A stretch of DNA of 64,000 bases from Calonectria ilicicola (GCA_020809705.1 CP085828.1:5022001-5086000); one strand, 5' to 3'. Counted from the first letter of the stretch, positions 31,227 through 43,910 are shown. Numbers and translations: made by a program. Notes: generated from the letters alone by a model not told the origin.

Positions 31227-33617
31227 ATTGGAGATGTGAAAAGAATGGGGTAATGTGGTACAGTTGGGTATTGCAAAGAAGTAATTGGGTGAGGCGCTGC
31301 CTTGAAGTTGAATGAATGTGTAGATAGATGTGAAGGAAGAGGTCAAGATGAAGCAATAAAACTGCCTACTTATAACAATCTTGCTGTTCCTCGTATCTAT
31401 GGTCACTTATTAAAATAGTATCCCACGTGGTTGAGCAGGACGTCTGAGCTAAGGCGACCAGTGTACTGGGTCTATCAAATTAGGCTCTTAAGCTCATTCC
31501 TAGGGCTTACGTGACAGATCCCTTCTTGGTTACAGGATCCACCCATCCGAGCTTTCGAATTGTTTATGGTCGTGTGTTCGAATATCCGTCTCCACCGAAC
31601 ATCGGAACCTCTCCCGATGTGAGGCTATCAGGAGTTGACTCCGCGGAACGCGCGGAGAAGAGATGACCCAACCTTCTTTACGAGCTTTACGAGACGTTTG
31701 AAACAAAAACCTGGGGGAATGCATATAAGATCGCCGCTAATAAGATCTAAATTTCAAGTATAATAGCGTAATTCTTCTAAAAGAAGGCTTGCTTATTAGT
31801 AATAGAATTGGAAGTGGTGAATAGTGTGAAAGCTTTGACGAATTTATTAAAACACGTCGGCACAGATAAGGCGAATCTGAGTAAAATTAGAATGATTGAT
31901 CTTTTATTACTGTCTTCTAAAGATGTTGGGATGGAGATGAATACAGCGAGCTTGGGTTTCGAGCTGAATGATAATTGGTGAGTGGCAGGAATGCTGATTA
32001 TATATATATTCCGTTATATCTAGATCATCTGGAATTTTGTAAATCATTGATAGTTGGGTGATTGAAGTTCCCCAAATACAAAGTCGTTTTCATAAAAATG
32101 CTCTCGTTTAGTTAGTAAGTCGAATGTCCATGCAAGTAAATGCGGCGCAGCAGTAATGGATTTGTGATAAATGCCAAGTAACTTTGACGTGTGACTCAGA
32201 GGTATCAAAATACTTTCCTGTTTCTAGAGCCAAGCTTCCATTATCCCGAGGTCAGGCTGCTGTGAGGTTGGGTTGAGGAATCTGAATACTAGGCCGAGGT
32301 AGGCAGACTTTTGGGCCGAGAGACCTGTCTGGCTCACCTTTGGGATGACATCGTGTTGTAAGTGCTTGTAATGAGAATCAAATGTCGAACCAAACATATT
32401 TTTTGAAATCTAGTTGAGCTTCCTTAGGGATAATTTGAATGTTCGAATTCAATTAAAAAATGGGTTTGCGTGAGTTTCTATGTGCTGTGGCAACAAATTG
32501 CACTACTCAATAACTCTAATTGTATGACCAAATGATCACTGAATAAAGAATTCGCCAAATATCTAAACGATAAAAGTCACTACCAAAAAAATCGATCTCC
32601 TACGACCCGTTTCTATACATCTCCTTGTCACACAACAATAACTGGTGTCCTCACAGACGCCATACACATCGATTGAAGCCTTTCAAACCAACAACAAAAA
32701 AGATGGCTTACCAGGACCGATGAGCAGCCTGCGAGCTGAAACCACTCATGCAAGGCCGACACCAGTGCAGCTTGTGTCTCGCTTCGCGGATATTCCCGCA
32801 GAGAGTCGCGTTGCTTTCGAACTGGGCCGATCGTTTGTGACAAGAGAACTTGGACAAGCTAATTCCATTAGACTGGGACTCCTGTAAAGAGGGTGTCTGG
32901 TATCGAGGTTGGGATGAGGGACCGGTTTCAGTATCACTTATGCCTCTGCCTGAGTGGTGTAAGTATGGCGAGGGCAGGGAGTCGCCTGGAGATTGGCTTG
33001 TTCGGTACCATACACATTGTGATGCGCGAGAGGCTGACGATGATAGACTCTGGGGTAATTTTGGTCCATGTAGCGTTCGTCTTCATCCTCCAAAACTAGC
33101 AATGGTTACTGCAGCCTGCGTATTTATGGCTGTTTGCATGATTATCCCGCGAGGCCGGCGGCCGTTGACATGGTAGATGTCGCGGCTTGCGTCCCTCGCC
33201 AGAGAGACAATTTCTATTTGGCCAACCATGAGGGCGACCTCCTTGGACATGCATTCGGCTACAAATAAAATTGCAGAAACAATAAAGCCGCAATATCATG
33301 GCCGTCCTCGCTTTCCCCGCGCCCATGTCGTGAAGACTTTTGGAGTGCTGCAAATCTATTGGATGGCGCCGATAGCGCCCAGGGCACCAGCCGATGGTCT
33401 TCCCCCGCGCCCCTTATCTAGGTCTGATTCAAAGACCGATCTCGCTTTCGGCCGATGGCCCGTAATCCGATATGCGAATAGCATAGACCAAGAAGAAGAC
33501 ATCGGTATAAAATGTTGATCCTGAGTCCTTATCGTAACCATAACAAGAGGCTGAATCGAAAACAATAGTTTTATTACAAGAAGTATCATACGAACTAAAA
33601 GTCTTTTTTAAAAAAAA
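31227..33617. other. intergenic, about 2.4 kb
   Basis: Sequence upstream of two divergent genes. Frames at 32645..33176 and 33177..33518 show no recognisable family and overlap frames on the other strand. A run of A residues directly precedes the aminotransferase ATG. Confidence 0.45.
31367..31374 (-). promoter_or_regulatory. TATA-like box of the micro-exon gene
   Basis: TATAAGTA on the minus strand, 141 bp before the start codon, followed by a pyrimidine-rich leader. It is consistent with transcription of the micro-exon gene as an independent unit. Confidence 0.45.
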
Positions 33618-35113
33618 ATGACTGCCGATCCTTTCGTTACCAAGTCCCATATTCTTCACCGAAATCTCCGAGTCCGACCGGAAAGGGTGGTTAGGGCCTC
33701 TGGTGTGTCTCTACACCTCGATTCTGGGAGAACTGTCCTCGATGCATCTGCTGGGCCTGCCGTTTCTTGTATCGGGCAGGGCAGGCCAGAGGTGGCCGAA
33801 GCAATTGCGCGCCAGATAAATCAGATTGCCTACCTTTATTCAGGCGCACAGTTCACTTGCGATGTGGTGGAAGAGCTGGCCCAAGTATTGCTAAAGGATA
33901 CACCCGGAGGTTTATCCAAGGCAATCTTTGTCAATTCAGGAAGCGAGGCCACTGATGCAGCCATTAAGCTTGCCACTCAGTACTGGAATGAAAGAGGCCA
34001 AGGCCAGAAAAAATACATCATTGCGCGAAGTCACAGCTACCATGGAAATACGATTGGCGCCTTGTGTGTCTCTGGCCATGATGAGCGACGGCAAATTTAT
34101 TCCAACTGGATATCTGACAATGTGGTCTTTGTAGATCCTTGTTTTAGCTATCGCCTCCAAAAGTCACAGGAGAGCGACGAGGCTTACATCGCCCGACTTG
34201 CAAGTCAGCTTGAAGACCAGATTCTAAGCATTGGACCAGAAAATGTCTCCGCTTTCATGGCTGAGACGGTGAGCGGCACAACACTTGGATGCGCCACTGC
34301 TGTTCCAGGCTATTTCAGAGCTGTGCGGGAGCTCTGTGACAAGTATGGTATTTTACTCATTCTAGACGAGGTGAGTCGGGAACGGATTTTTTCTAAGCTT
34401 AATTGAGCATGGATTAACACAAGAAAGATCATGTGTGGCATGGGCAAAACAGGCACCATGCACGCCTGGGAACAAGAGGGAATCTCTGGTCCCGATATTC
34501 AGACGATTGGAAAGGCTCTAGGCGGTGGCTTTGTGCCGCTATCTGGAGTACTTTTACGCGAGAAAATATTTGACGCTTTGGCAGCCGGGTCTGGTGGATT
34601 GATGCACGGTCACACTTTTCAGGTATGACATTGGTACGAGATTATCTGAGATTGGAAACTCACACAAATTAGGCCCACCCCACTGCCTGCGCTGCTGCAC
34701 TCGAGGTTCAAAGAATCGTCAAGGAAGAAAAGCTTCTCGAAAATGTAACCAAGATGGGTGAGAAGCTAGGAAATCTACTAAAACAAGAACTCGGTCCATT
34801 GGACTTGGTTGGCGACGTGCGTGGTCGCGGCCTCTTCTGGGCGGTCGAGTTCATGTGGGATAAGAAAACCAAGACTCCATTCGAGCCAGGCGCAAAGTTC
34901 TGCGATAGGGTGGTCGTCCGGGCGCTACAATTGGGATTAAATATTCTGGGGAACTTGGGTAAGACGGGAGAATTGCATGTGGAGCATGTAATTATCTGCC
35001 CACTGTATATTGTGACTGAAGCGGAGCTACAGCAGATGGTTTCGATCTTGAAGCAAGCTGTCGAGGAGGTCACTGAGGAGTTTGTTGCCAATGTAACTAA
35101 GGGTAATATCTAG
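33618..35113 (+). CDS. class III PLP-dependent aminotransferase, 462 aa
   Basis: Three exons: 33618..34370, 34428..34622 and 34673..35113, giving 462 aa. Landmarks of fold-type I class III enzymes are present: FVNSGSEATDAAIKLA, SYHGNT, the cofactor Asp in LLILDE running across the first junction into MCGMGKTG, and the Schiff-base Lys in TIGKALGGGF near residue 279. HTFQ continues into AHPTACAAAL across the second junction, both as in the family. Members transfer amino groups between omega-amino acids, diamines or 4-aminobutyrate and keto acids. The substrate is open. It lies head-to-tail before a Zn2Cys6 regulator that may control it. The start is the first ATG, right after an A-rich leader. 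Confidence 0.92.
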
Positions 35114-35593
35114 ATAGGTAGTTCATGGTAAACGCACTAAATGACCATGTATCAACGAATGCTGATATCATCCCATCAACCATCGCCTTGCTTCTTCAAT
35201 TCCTCTTCGAATAATCCTTCATTGTTAGCTAGGTGGGTTATGCGTCTCCTACCAGAATCTGTACCCACTAACCTCATCCTGATTACCCCCTCGTCTCCAC
35301 CCCGCCGGTAGCGCCGCCCCGCAATCGTTCCGATATCTCGAGTCAGTCGGGTTTTATGGATAGCCCAGGGGAGGTCAGCTTTCTTCTGTCCATATCTTTT
35401 TCTTGCCCCGATACCCATCATCCAGCGAGATCCGCCAAAATTTCACGCCGCTCATCGCGCCGAGACGCTTCCTCCGCCGTTCTGTGATAGTGAAAGATTC
35501 TCCACCCCGCCCAGGCGGATAGCTTATCAGGGGAAAACCCCCCGGTCATAGAGTTTGACGGTTGAGTATCCATTCTGCATCACTGACGAGATC
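35114..35593. other. intergenic
   Basis: 480 bp between the aminotransferase and the regulator. The minus-strand frame at 35176..35421 has no recognisable content. Confidence 0.4.
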
Positions 35594-37220
35594 ATGGATC
35601 AAAGCGGCAGCAGACGGCCCACTCGAAGTGGATATACTCGACAGAGGCGTGGGTGTGCCACCTGCAGACAGAGGTATGTAGGGCTTGGGTAGTCGGATCA
35701 CAAAGTCCCCAAATCTGGGAACATCTAGACCGAACTGAGAATTAATAAAACTAGAAAGAAGAAGTGTGATCAGATATACCCTATTTGCGGACATTGCTCC
35801 CGGCTCAATCTTGTTTGTCAGCGAGAGACACCAAGAACCGTCCAAGTCACGCCTCCATCAGATGTGGAACCAGCTGGCATTGCATCAAGCCCAACAGGTC
35901 CCCGTTGCCACCCAGCTTATCAAGAGCTAAATAGACATGCCAACATAGAGAATGCCGCTCTATCCTGGCATCCTCCTAAGGAAGATGGGGACATCGACCT
36001 CGTGGCCAGTCGCCGAGCCATGCTTCGATACTATACAAGTACCTTGACCATCATGCTTACAACAAATCTCCAAAATAACTGTTTTCTCTCCGGCAAGTAC
36101 AAACGATATATATGGCCTCATTCTAGATGACTGGGGCTAATGTACATTTCTAGTCTTAATGCCCATGGCTTTTGAATGCCCGAGCTTAACGTATGCACTG
36201 GCAGCGTGGTCCTCAGTTCACCTTGCTTTAGGAGATCAACAGTTTCAGAAAGTTTCGTTAAAACATCGCGGCCTGGCGTTAAGCCATTTGAAGACACTAA
36301 TAAAAGAGCAAACTCTATCTGTAGAAATGTCTCTCGCCATTACAATGGTCCTCTGCTCCATGGAGTCGATTGCGGATGGCACAGGGTCTTGGTATCATCA
36401 TCTTTGCGGTGCTGCGGCAGCTTTGGGATGGAAGCCAGCCTCAACTTCAGCTCCTCCAAGTGTTGCCGATTCCTGTAGTCGATCCTTAGAAGGCAGATGG
36501 CTGCTTCGAAACTTTGCATATCACGACATTCTCATGAGCGTTTCCATGGATAGACAGCCTTTAATTGATGGAGATTATTGGCTCTCCGATGAGGATATTG
36601 CGGCTGACCCATATTTTGGCTTCGCATCGAGGATCCTGCAGTTGATAGGACAGACAAGCACCCTCAATTCAGACTTCTTTGCCGGAGATGCGTTCGATGA
36701 AGGCAAGGCTACCAGCACTCAGCCAACATCATTCTCTCAGAGGGCACGTCATATTGAGGAACAAATTAAGCAATGGGTTTGCCGTTCAGACGAACCTGAT
36801 GATCCGCTCTCAGTTTTGGGTGAGGCGTATAGAACAGCCGCTCTCATTCACCTTTACCGGACTTTACGTCGCCATGTAATTGCATACAGAGACGTCCTGA
36901 AAGAGAAAATTAAAACTTGCGTATCTGTGATGTGTGAGCTAGCAATCAAAATGCCCGAAGGTGCTTTGGCAGAATGCACCTTTCTCTTCCCTCTATTTTT
37001 AGCAGGCGGAGAGGCAGAAACGGAAGCAGAGATCGGAATAATTCGCGAAAGATTAAGCGTGATGAACAAGTGGCGCAAGTTCCGTAACGTTGGCGCGAGT
37101 CTCGAGGTGTTGGACGAAGTTTGGAGGTTACGGGTCGAAGGTGCACGGCGGAGCGATGAGACAGCAGTTGACTGGCTTGATGTATTACGACATCGAAATT
37201 GGAAGCTTGCTATTACGTAG
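35594..37220 (+). CDS. Zn2Cys6 transcription factor with fungal regulatory domain, 494 aa
   Basis: Three exons: 35594..35673, 35755..36092 and 36154..37220, giving 494 aa. The binuclear zinc cluster spans the first intron: CATCRQR joined to KKKCDQIYPICGHC, with spacing C-x2-C-x6-C-x6-C-x2-C-x6-C. The acceptor at 35754 was chosen because only it keeps that spacing. The second intron has a GC donor (GCAAGT), the known minor class. The C-terminal part (SLTYALAAWSSVHLA, LSVEMSLAITMVLCSMESIADG) is the Fungal_trans_2-type middle region. A nuclear regulator, probably of neighbouring genes: the aminotransferase upstream and the dioxygenase-like gene downstream share its strand. Confidence 0.88.
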
Positions 37221-37684
37221 AAATTTTTAAAACACAATTGAAGAGAAATTGGGGTTGTTTACCACTATTATCACTGGGGTTGAATTGATCGTTATGAATG
37301 AGAGATTGATCCGAGACAGCGAGATTTGACAAGCTTCGTTTTTAATCAATATGATTGGCAAACGCCGCGGCAGCTTGTAGTTGTTTTTTATTCACGAATA
37401 AAAGGCTCTCATAGAATGAGTGGCCCGCCATTAGCGCTATGAAGCTCCCGTGCAATCAATCTTCAGATTGCCGTTCTTAGAGGTGCCGCCAATAGCGCCA
37501 AAGTGATTTGTCGTGCCCCCCTCAATTCCAACAGATCAGAGCCCTCTCATACTTGAAGATCTGCACGTATTTAAAGGCTCATTTCTCGAACGGGAATTCA
37601 ATTTGCAACGCAACAAATCAATGAGACAGGTTTTGCTCCAGTTCAACTCATAACACAATTGAGCTTTCAAACCAAAACGCCAAC
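37221..37684. other. promoter region of the cupin dioxygenase gene
   Basis: 464 bp. It includes a TATA-type TATTTAAA at 37568..37575, 110 bp before the start codon. No open frame of note. Confidence 0.5.
37568..37575 (+). promoter_or_regulatory. TATA-like box
   Basis: TATTTAAA, 110 bp upstream of the cupin dioxygenase start codon and followed by a leader without ATG. Confidence 0.45.
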
Positions 37685-38227
37685 ATGTCTGCTACGCGCA
37701 ACGTGACAAAGGAGGAAGATGCAAAGGCCGCCTACAGGGGTCCTCCTCTCCCCTCAGTACCGGACGATGTTGTTGTTCCAGGGGCACTTGATATTGAATG
37801 CGACGAACGCCTTTGGGTACCCCAATCTCCGGATGTGTGGTTTCGACCACTTCTGTTTTCGGTCTCCCACGGTTATTTTGTGAACCTGCTACGGGTGCGA
37901 AAGTCTGGCATTCTCTCTCGTCACCGCCATGCCGGACCAGTCCACGCTACAGTTCTGCGGGGCCGCTGGCACTACCTTGAGCATCCCTGGTGGGCCACGG
38001 AAGGTGGATATGCGTATGAGCCACCTGGAGACATTCACACACTCGAGGTTCCATACGATGTCAAGGAAATGGTTACTTTGTTTCACGTTACTGGGGCCTA
38101 TATTTACGTTGACCCGGATGGAAAGACTGTCGGAATCGAGGACGTTTTTAGCAAGCTACAGAAGGCAAGGGAACATTATGAGGCTGTTGGACTTGGTGCA
38201 GACTTTGCTAATCAATTCATCCGATGA
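37685..38227 (+). CDS. cupin, 2,4'-dihydroxyacetophenone dioxygenase-like, 180 aa
   Basis: Single exon of 180 aa. The ChrR-type cupin core has SRHRHAGPVHATVLRGRWHY at about residues 79-98, supplying clustered metal-ligand histidines, and a second motif PPGDIHTL further on. Size and motif order match 2,4'-dihydroxyacetophenone dioxygenase (DAD), an iron enzyme of bacteria that cleaves a C-C bond next to a ketone to give an aromatic acid and formic acid. Fungal homologues are mostly uncharacterised and some are only cupins of unknown substrate. Its neighbours (regulator, two FAD monooxygenases, P450 of benzoate-hydroxylase type) suit aromatic chemistry, but that is inference. Confidence 0.78.
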   Translation: MSATRNVTKEEDAKAAYRGPPLPSVPDDVVVPGALDIECDERLWVPQSPDVWFRPLLFSVSHGYFVNLLRVRKSGILSRHRHAGPVHATVLRGRWHYLEHPWWATEGGYAYEPPGDIHTLEVPYDVKEMVTLFHVTGAYIYVDPDGKTVGIEDVFSKLQKAREHYEAVGLGADFANQFIR

Positions 38228-39589
38228 ATTCAATTGACAACGACGAATGAAAAAAAAATGAACATGAAATGTACACTTTTTAATGATCCTTTAGTGATTA
38301 TACACAGTAAAGTGTTATTTCCAATCGCAAATCATGGCAACCGGACAGCAACACGGCCATGCCGCAGAGACACCGACGAGGAGACCTCTAATTAAACCTC
38401 TTGTAGTCATCGTGGGTTACTCATTGGATGGGATTAGGCCCCCGAAAAGCCCTAAGCTTGGCAAAAGTACCTGGTTGTGAGGATCATGAGGACTCATTGC
38501 CACTGCCCCTGCAGAAGTAGCCACTGATGGAAGACGCTAATAAACGGCTTACTTGTTTTGATAGCTTCTGTTCCAAGCCATCGGCCAAGTTGCTTCCCGA
38601 TGCTAGCTCTCGGAAGAAACCGAATGTTTTAGAATATTTTAGGTCAATTGAGGGAACGCAAAAGTCGTCCCCGGATATGGCTTACTGTTTTTGCTCAAGC
38701 CAAGGTCCCACTTGGAGACGAGAGTAGCTTATAATTGCCTGAGCGTATTTGATACAAGCGCCTCATTGGATTCTCGGTCAAGCCACGCCGAAGCCACCTG
38801 CGCAACGGGCTGTCAACTGAATCGTCTCAATTGACACTTTGCCATCACAGGGGATGGGATTTAATTTGCCATCTGCCATCCGGTTTGATTGTTCCACTGA
38901 TTCCAGTCGTAGACCATCTCGCTGGATGCGACGTGTTTTTACAAGATGATATGAGAGGCTTCCATAGGAACCACTGTAAGATATTTCGACCCAGCCATAA
39001 ATATCCAAGAAAAGTTCTCGGAAATCTCCAAATGAGGCACATAAATATCACCTCGTATAGCATGGCGATTGCCATTATCCAGGGCTCCGGAAACATGTGC
39101 TGTTTTCGACCCGCTTTTGAGACTATTGAATACGCCAAACTTTTAGCTTTGGGCTATTGGTTCAGCCCTCCGCTCGCTTGACAGTGGACTTCCCATTTGG
39201 GGCAAGACGGATATAATCCAGTGGCAATTTCCGAGACTAGACCCTGGTGGAGTGCTTGGGGGAGAGATGTCGCTTGTTCATAGTGAACATCTCGGACAGG
39301 GAAAAGATGGGTCATTGTCATGGTAAATCCCAGTTCATGTGTGGAATACGTTTTGTTTCGTCGATGGCGAGGCATGGCCCTAAGGTAGTGAAATTGCATT
39401 TTCTTGCCAAATCTAGAAAGAAGCGGATCTTGAGGAGACATTGCCGTTTCTCGTTCATCTGCCTGATCTTAGCTGAACCCTGAAGCTAAAGAAAATTGAG
39501 TATTCGTACCTAGAGTACATATATCTGCCTTGGTAGACCGAGAGCGAAGTTATTTGTTCTGTCCACCCATCAGTGGCACCACCATCAAC
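38228..39589. other. intergenic, no supported gene
   Basis: About 1.36 kb with short frames on both strands. None has a domain, a signal peptide or plausible joins. Confidence 0.45.
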
Positions 39590-40851
39590 ATGATCCTTTC
39601 AGGGCTTACAGCCTTCCTTTTCTTGAGTGGTACGGTCGCTGCGGTCCCAAGATCTAATGGATCTTGTAGACCAGTTTGCAAACGTGATGAATGTCTCGGT
39701 TCAGTAAGAAATAAGTCGCTGCAACTCTACCCAAGATCAATAATACTAACGAAGATTCAGCTTGACTCGATTGATGCCAGCAGCATCTGCGCCTCTTTCT
39801 TGGAAAAGACCGTAACGCTCTGCCCAACGTAAGTCCGGTGCCCCGAAAGGCAACTGTAATCTAATGAATAAAATCCAGAGTCGTTCCGAGCACAGAAACT
39901 GTCACTATTACCGAACCCGAAACAACGACGCTTGCGACGACACAACTTGACGTTCCCACCGAAACGATCGTATCCACGATAACTTCAACAACTACGATTT
40001 TCGATGTCGCTACTGTGCAAGTTTCCTCACAGGTTCTTGTGCCCACTACTGTTGTCGTTCCTGCCACAGTAACCATCACCACTCAGGCAGTCTTCAAGCG
40101 CGAGACTGAGGCTTGCAGCGCTGCAACAGCATCAGCAACGGAGCTGCCGCCTTTGGCGTCTGCCTGCAGTGGAGTCGCAAAGTTCTCCTCTGCTTGTTCA
40201 TGTCTTGGATTCACGGAAGCGAAGACGGTTACTGTTCAGCAGTCTGATTCAGCTTCAACTATCACCGAGACTGTGACGGAAGTTCCGGTCGTCACTGTCA
40301 CCAATGTCGAAACAGTCACTTCTATTTTTACAGAGATTCAGACTACTATTATACCTGCTACGGTAGAGACGACCACTTCAACTGAATCAATTATGTCTTT
40401 ATATACCGATGCCACGGTAGTTTCGATCACCAGTACAACTACAGTTGCCGTACCAGCTTGTACACAGACCGTGTTGATGGTGAATGATCAATACGGCATA
40501 CTGGACTCTAATATGCTCAAGGTCACAACCAGCCCTGACTCTGCTCAGCGCTTCCGGCTTTCCTCCGGTGCCTTGGCTCCTGTGGGAAGCTCTCAGACTT
40601 TGAAAGTATTGTTCGGTTCTGGCTCTCCACCTGTTTCCATCAAAGCAGTTCCTGGGTTGCCGGATCCCGGATATCAACCACTCACTTGTACCATGTCGAG
40701 CTCTGTTCTCCCGAGCGCATTGACATGCACATCTGTCCAAGGCTCAGTTTTTCAGATTTGTAGTGGCTATGTGAAGATAGGCCCGACCGTCTCAGATTCA
40801 TGCAGTGCAGCTAGTTTGTCCTTGGTTAATTACTGTGGTGCAACTGCTTAG
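39590..40851 (+). CDS. secreted Thr/Val-rich cell-surface-type protein, 384 aa
   Basis: Three exons: 39590..39703, 39761..39828 and 39879..40851, giving 384 aa. The signal peptide is MILSGLTAFLFLSGTVAA. A short Cys-containing head follows (CRPVCKRDECLGS), which continues after intron 1 into a CASFLEKTVTLCP segment, a head seen in many fungal secreted proteins. The middle is a long low-complexity stretch of TVT, TTT and ETV patterns, likely O-glycosylated and extended. A globular C-terminal third with several cysteines (LTCTMSSSVLPSALTC) ends NYCGATA. No GPI signal is visible. It probably sits in or is released from the cell wall. Function is unknown. Confidence 0.78.
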
Positions 40852-41306
40852 CTACAGCTCAGGCAGCGAGATTAATCTCCGAGCGTTTATATGGAGGAGG
40901 GCTTGGGTGCATCATGGACAAAAGTATCGTTTTACCCTGTGCTTCAATGGCTTAGAGGTGCAGAATTCGAGCAGGTATTGATTGGCCTGGGGAAACCTGC
41001 ATATAGGCCTTTATCAAGGTGCCTGTCTACCTAGACCTACGACAGTTGTAAAAACCAGTCACGTTTCTTATTAGGTTAAATCGCCTAAAAATCTTTAAAA
41101 TAATACTTTTAGAAAATAAATAATATTTTGAAACAAATATGGTACGATCTCATGGTCGAACGATCATTATCGTGCACACTCTTGCGGGTTTAATTGACCG
41201 TGTGTGACGTTATCCCGACTGCCGATGACATCATCGCCACTAGAGCTCATTACTAGCACTACACCCGCAGCAACAACTCAATTTGGTCTCTTCACAATCG
41301 CTCATT
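40852..41306. other. intergenic
   Basis: 455 bp, AT-rich near 41090. It should hold the promoter of the FAD monooxygenase; no clear core element was seen. Confidence 0.4.
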
Positions 41307-42679
41307 ATGACGACCAGAAATTTCAAAGTTATCATCGTTGGCGGCGGCCCGACGGGCTTGGTCGCTGCTCATACACTCTCCCAAGCAGGAATCGATTTTG
41401 TCATCTTGGAGTTAAGGCACAATGTTGCAATTGACGTTGGAGCCTGTGTTGTGTTGGGACCTCAAAACCTTCGTGTTATGCATCAGCTCGGATTGTTTGA
41501 GAAGCTCATGAAAATTGGCGGCGAGCTCCTAAAGTCGAAAGGGTTCCTACTGGATGGATATGAATATAAGAACAGCACCGAATTGCAAACACTAAAGGAG
41601 AAGTAAGTGATCTCCTCAAGGATCTAGAACAGTAACACTAACATAAGCAAAGCCATGGTCTGCCGCTTGTCGCATTTCACCGAGCGCAACTCGTTCAAGC
41701 GCTCTACGATGGACTCCCGGATGACGCCAAATCTAGTTACTTAACCGATAAGAAGGTCACTGAGATTTCCCAAAATACTGATGGTGTCTCCGTGGCATGC
41801 GCGGATGGCAGCAGCTACCAAGGTTCCATTGTAATCGGCGCCGATGGAGTTCACAGTGTGACCCGCCGAATCATGCGCAAACTAGCTCTGGAGAAGGACC
41901 CAAAGCTCGAATGGGATGAGGAAAACCCTTTCATATCAGAGTATAAATGCATGTGGTGCAGCTTTCCACGACCGTCTGCGCCTAGTGTAAGCTATGAGAC
42001 GACTCACAAGGATCGCTCAGTCATGTTCATTACCGGCCCAGAGCGTGGTTGGATTTTGAGCTATGAGAAGCTTCCAAACTCAACGAAAGAGCGACATGAT
42101 TATGGAGAGAAAGATATTGAGGCATTTGCAGAAAGTATTGCCGAATTTCCCGTCAATGAGACTCTAAAAGTCAAGGACGTGTTCTCGAATAGAATCACGG
42201 CAGGGATGTCGGACCTACAAGAGGGAATTGCAAAACACTGGAGCTGGGGGCGTATCGTTCTTGTCGGCGACTCTGCACATCGATATACACCCAATGCCGG
42301 GCTTGGGCTGAACAATGGGATACAGGACGTCGTTGTCCTGTCCAATCTTCTTCAAGCGGCAGTGCAAAAACCAACACAGAAAGAGTTGGAAACTGGGAAA
42401 CTGGAAGAGATATTCACCTCGTATCGTGAAAAGCGGATACCATCTGTTCAAAAAGATTTTGACAAGTCGGCTCTCGTGACTCGGCTGCATGCATGGGCTA
42501 ACTGGTTTTACTATATTCTAAATCGCTTCATTTTACATCGGAGCTATGTCACCAGCTATTTTGTCAATAGGGTCACAAGTCCTAGCTTTAAGAAAGGCTT
42601 TGTCCTCGACTATGTACGTGCATCAGAGTTGGCTGCTGGTAAAGTTGCCTGGGAAAATCCAATTCCTAGTCTGAATTAG
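41307..42679 (+). CDS. FAD-dependent monooxygenase, PaxM-like group, 440 aa
   Basis: Two exons, 41307..41602 and 41653..42679, with a 50-nt intron, giving 440 aa. GGGPTG at residues 12-17 is the ADP-binding fold, GADGVHS the DG motif, and GDSAHRYTPNAGLGLNNG the second FAD motif. The C-terminal region has a hydrophobic segment (WANWFYYILNRFILHRSYV), as in membrane-associated epoxidases of meroterpenoid and indole-diterpene pathways. It could epoxidise or hydroxylate a prenylated or aromatic substrate. No prenyltransferase or terpene cyclase is visible in the window, so a terpenoid role is unsupported. Confidence 0.88.
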
Positions 42680-43910
42680 TTAGGAGGACGCCTTGATATT
42701 AATCGGTTAGTTTATTGGTATCAGAAAAGATGGAAATTTCTTCAAAAATGACATTTAAATGCAATATTTGTATTTGCACTCTCTGCTTGGTAGTACTTGG
42801 ATCAGAAGACATGTTTCTGGGATAAGATTTACTTCACGAAACCGTTTTATACTTCTGTCTTCTGTAGTACAATAAGAAAACTCTATCTAGTCTATTTGAA
42901 GTATTCATATACTTGGAAGTTGCCGCATCCTGTGAGTTCTTGAAGATTCCACCACCATCGAATTTTATGGAATTTGGTAGATGCTACCCTGTAGAACTCC
43001 TTCCAAGTTTTAAAGAACTAGCCAAATGCAGAAATAATCTAGTCACATCCCCAAATTTTTGGAACGGGTCCAATGAGAGTAATTCACACCGAAGTTCAAG
43101 AGCGTTTGTTGAGCTAAGACGTCATTTGTGTAATTCTCATCAAGGAGAATTTTTGCCAAGCTGAAGGTACGTGGTTCCGGACATCTCTCCGTTAGAAAAG
43201 CGACAAGCCCATGAAACTATCATGAACTTGATCGTCTCTCTTCACATTTACGCTTCGTACGCCATGTTGTGCGGGCGACGGTCAGAGTCTGGTCTAAGAT
43301 AGCCAAGACTTTCCTATTGAAGGTTGCGGCCAATTAGGAGGCGATAGAAATGAGGGGAATCCTTGACCACATCCTTGATGAGGTGTGGTTAGCGGCTCTT
43401 GCTATTTGGAGCGAAAGAGGAAACGCACGGATTTTGGAGAAATTTCTGAGAAAACTTCCTCAAGGTCGGATAGACTTGCAGAATACCTGGAAGATGCTTC
43501 TAAATCGAGCATGAGAAATTTCAGACCAACACCTAAAAAGGCTTAGTCCAACCAGCCCCTCGCCTAGTCATCGCTGAGCACCAAGGCCGGCTTCCCCGCA
43601 ACTCCAATCAAGCCTCCTGCGAGGCACTCTGGGGTTGAGACCAAGGCTATCAACGTGATGGGACAAGTCCTTGGCCTCGGTCCTGGGGGAGGGGGCCTTG
43701 ACTCCACTGTGCCATTACCCCACGGGGCAGAACGTGCCACTTTAGCGTAGATAGAGATGATGTATGTCCTGATTCAAGGCGTACGAAGTCCAAGCTTCCA
43801 ATGCCATCACCTCGTATTGTTATATAAAGGCTCTCAGACCATCTGGGAGACGCGTTCTGTTCAGATTCATCAGGCCGATTTTCATCTGGCATACTCCTGA
43901 CTTCAATTTT
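42680..43910. other. intergenic with TATA box
   Basis: About 1.2 kb. The frame at 42913..43164 is unremarkable. TATATAAA at 43821..43828 lies 90 bp before the transporter start codon. Confidence 0.45.
43821..43828 (+). promoter_or_regulatory. TATA box of the sugar-type transporter
   Basis: TATATAAA, a full match to the consensus, 90 bp upstream of the first ATG of the transporter gene. Confidence 0.6.

Noticed and set aside
32645..33518. Chain of plus-strand frames before the aminotransferase
   Set aside because: No domain, frames shift repeatedly, and overlapping frames on the other strand are equally long.
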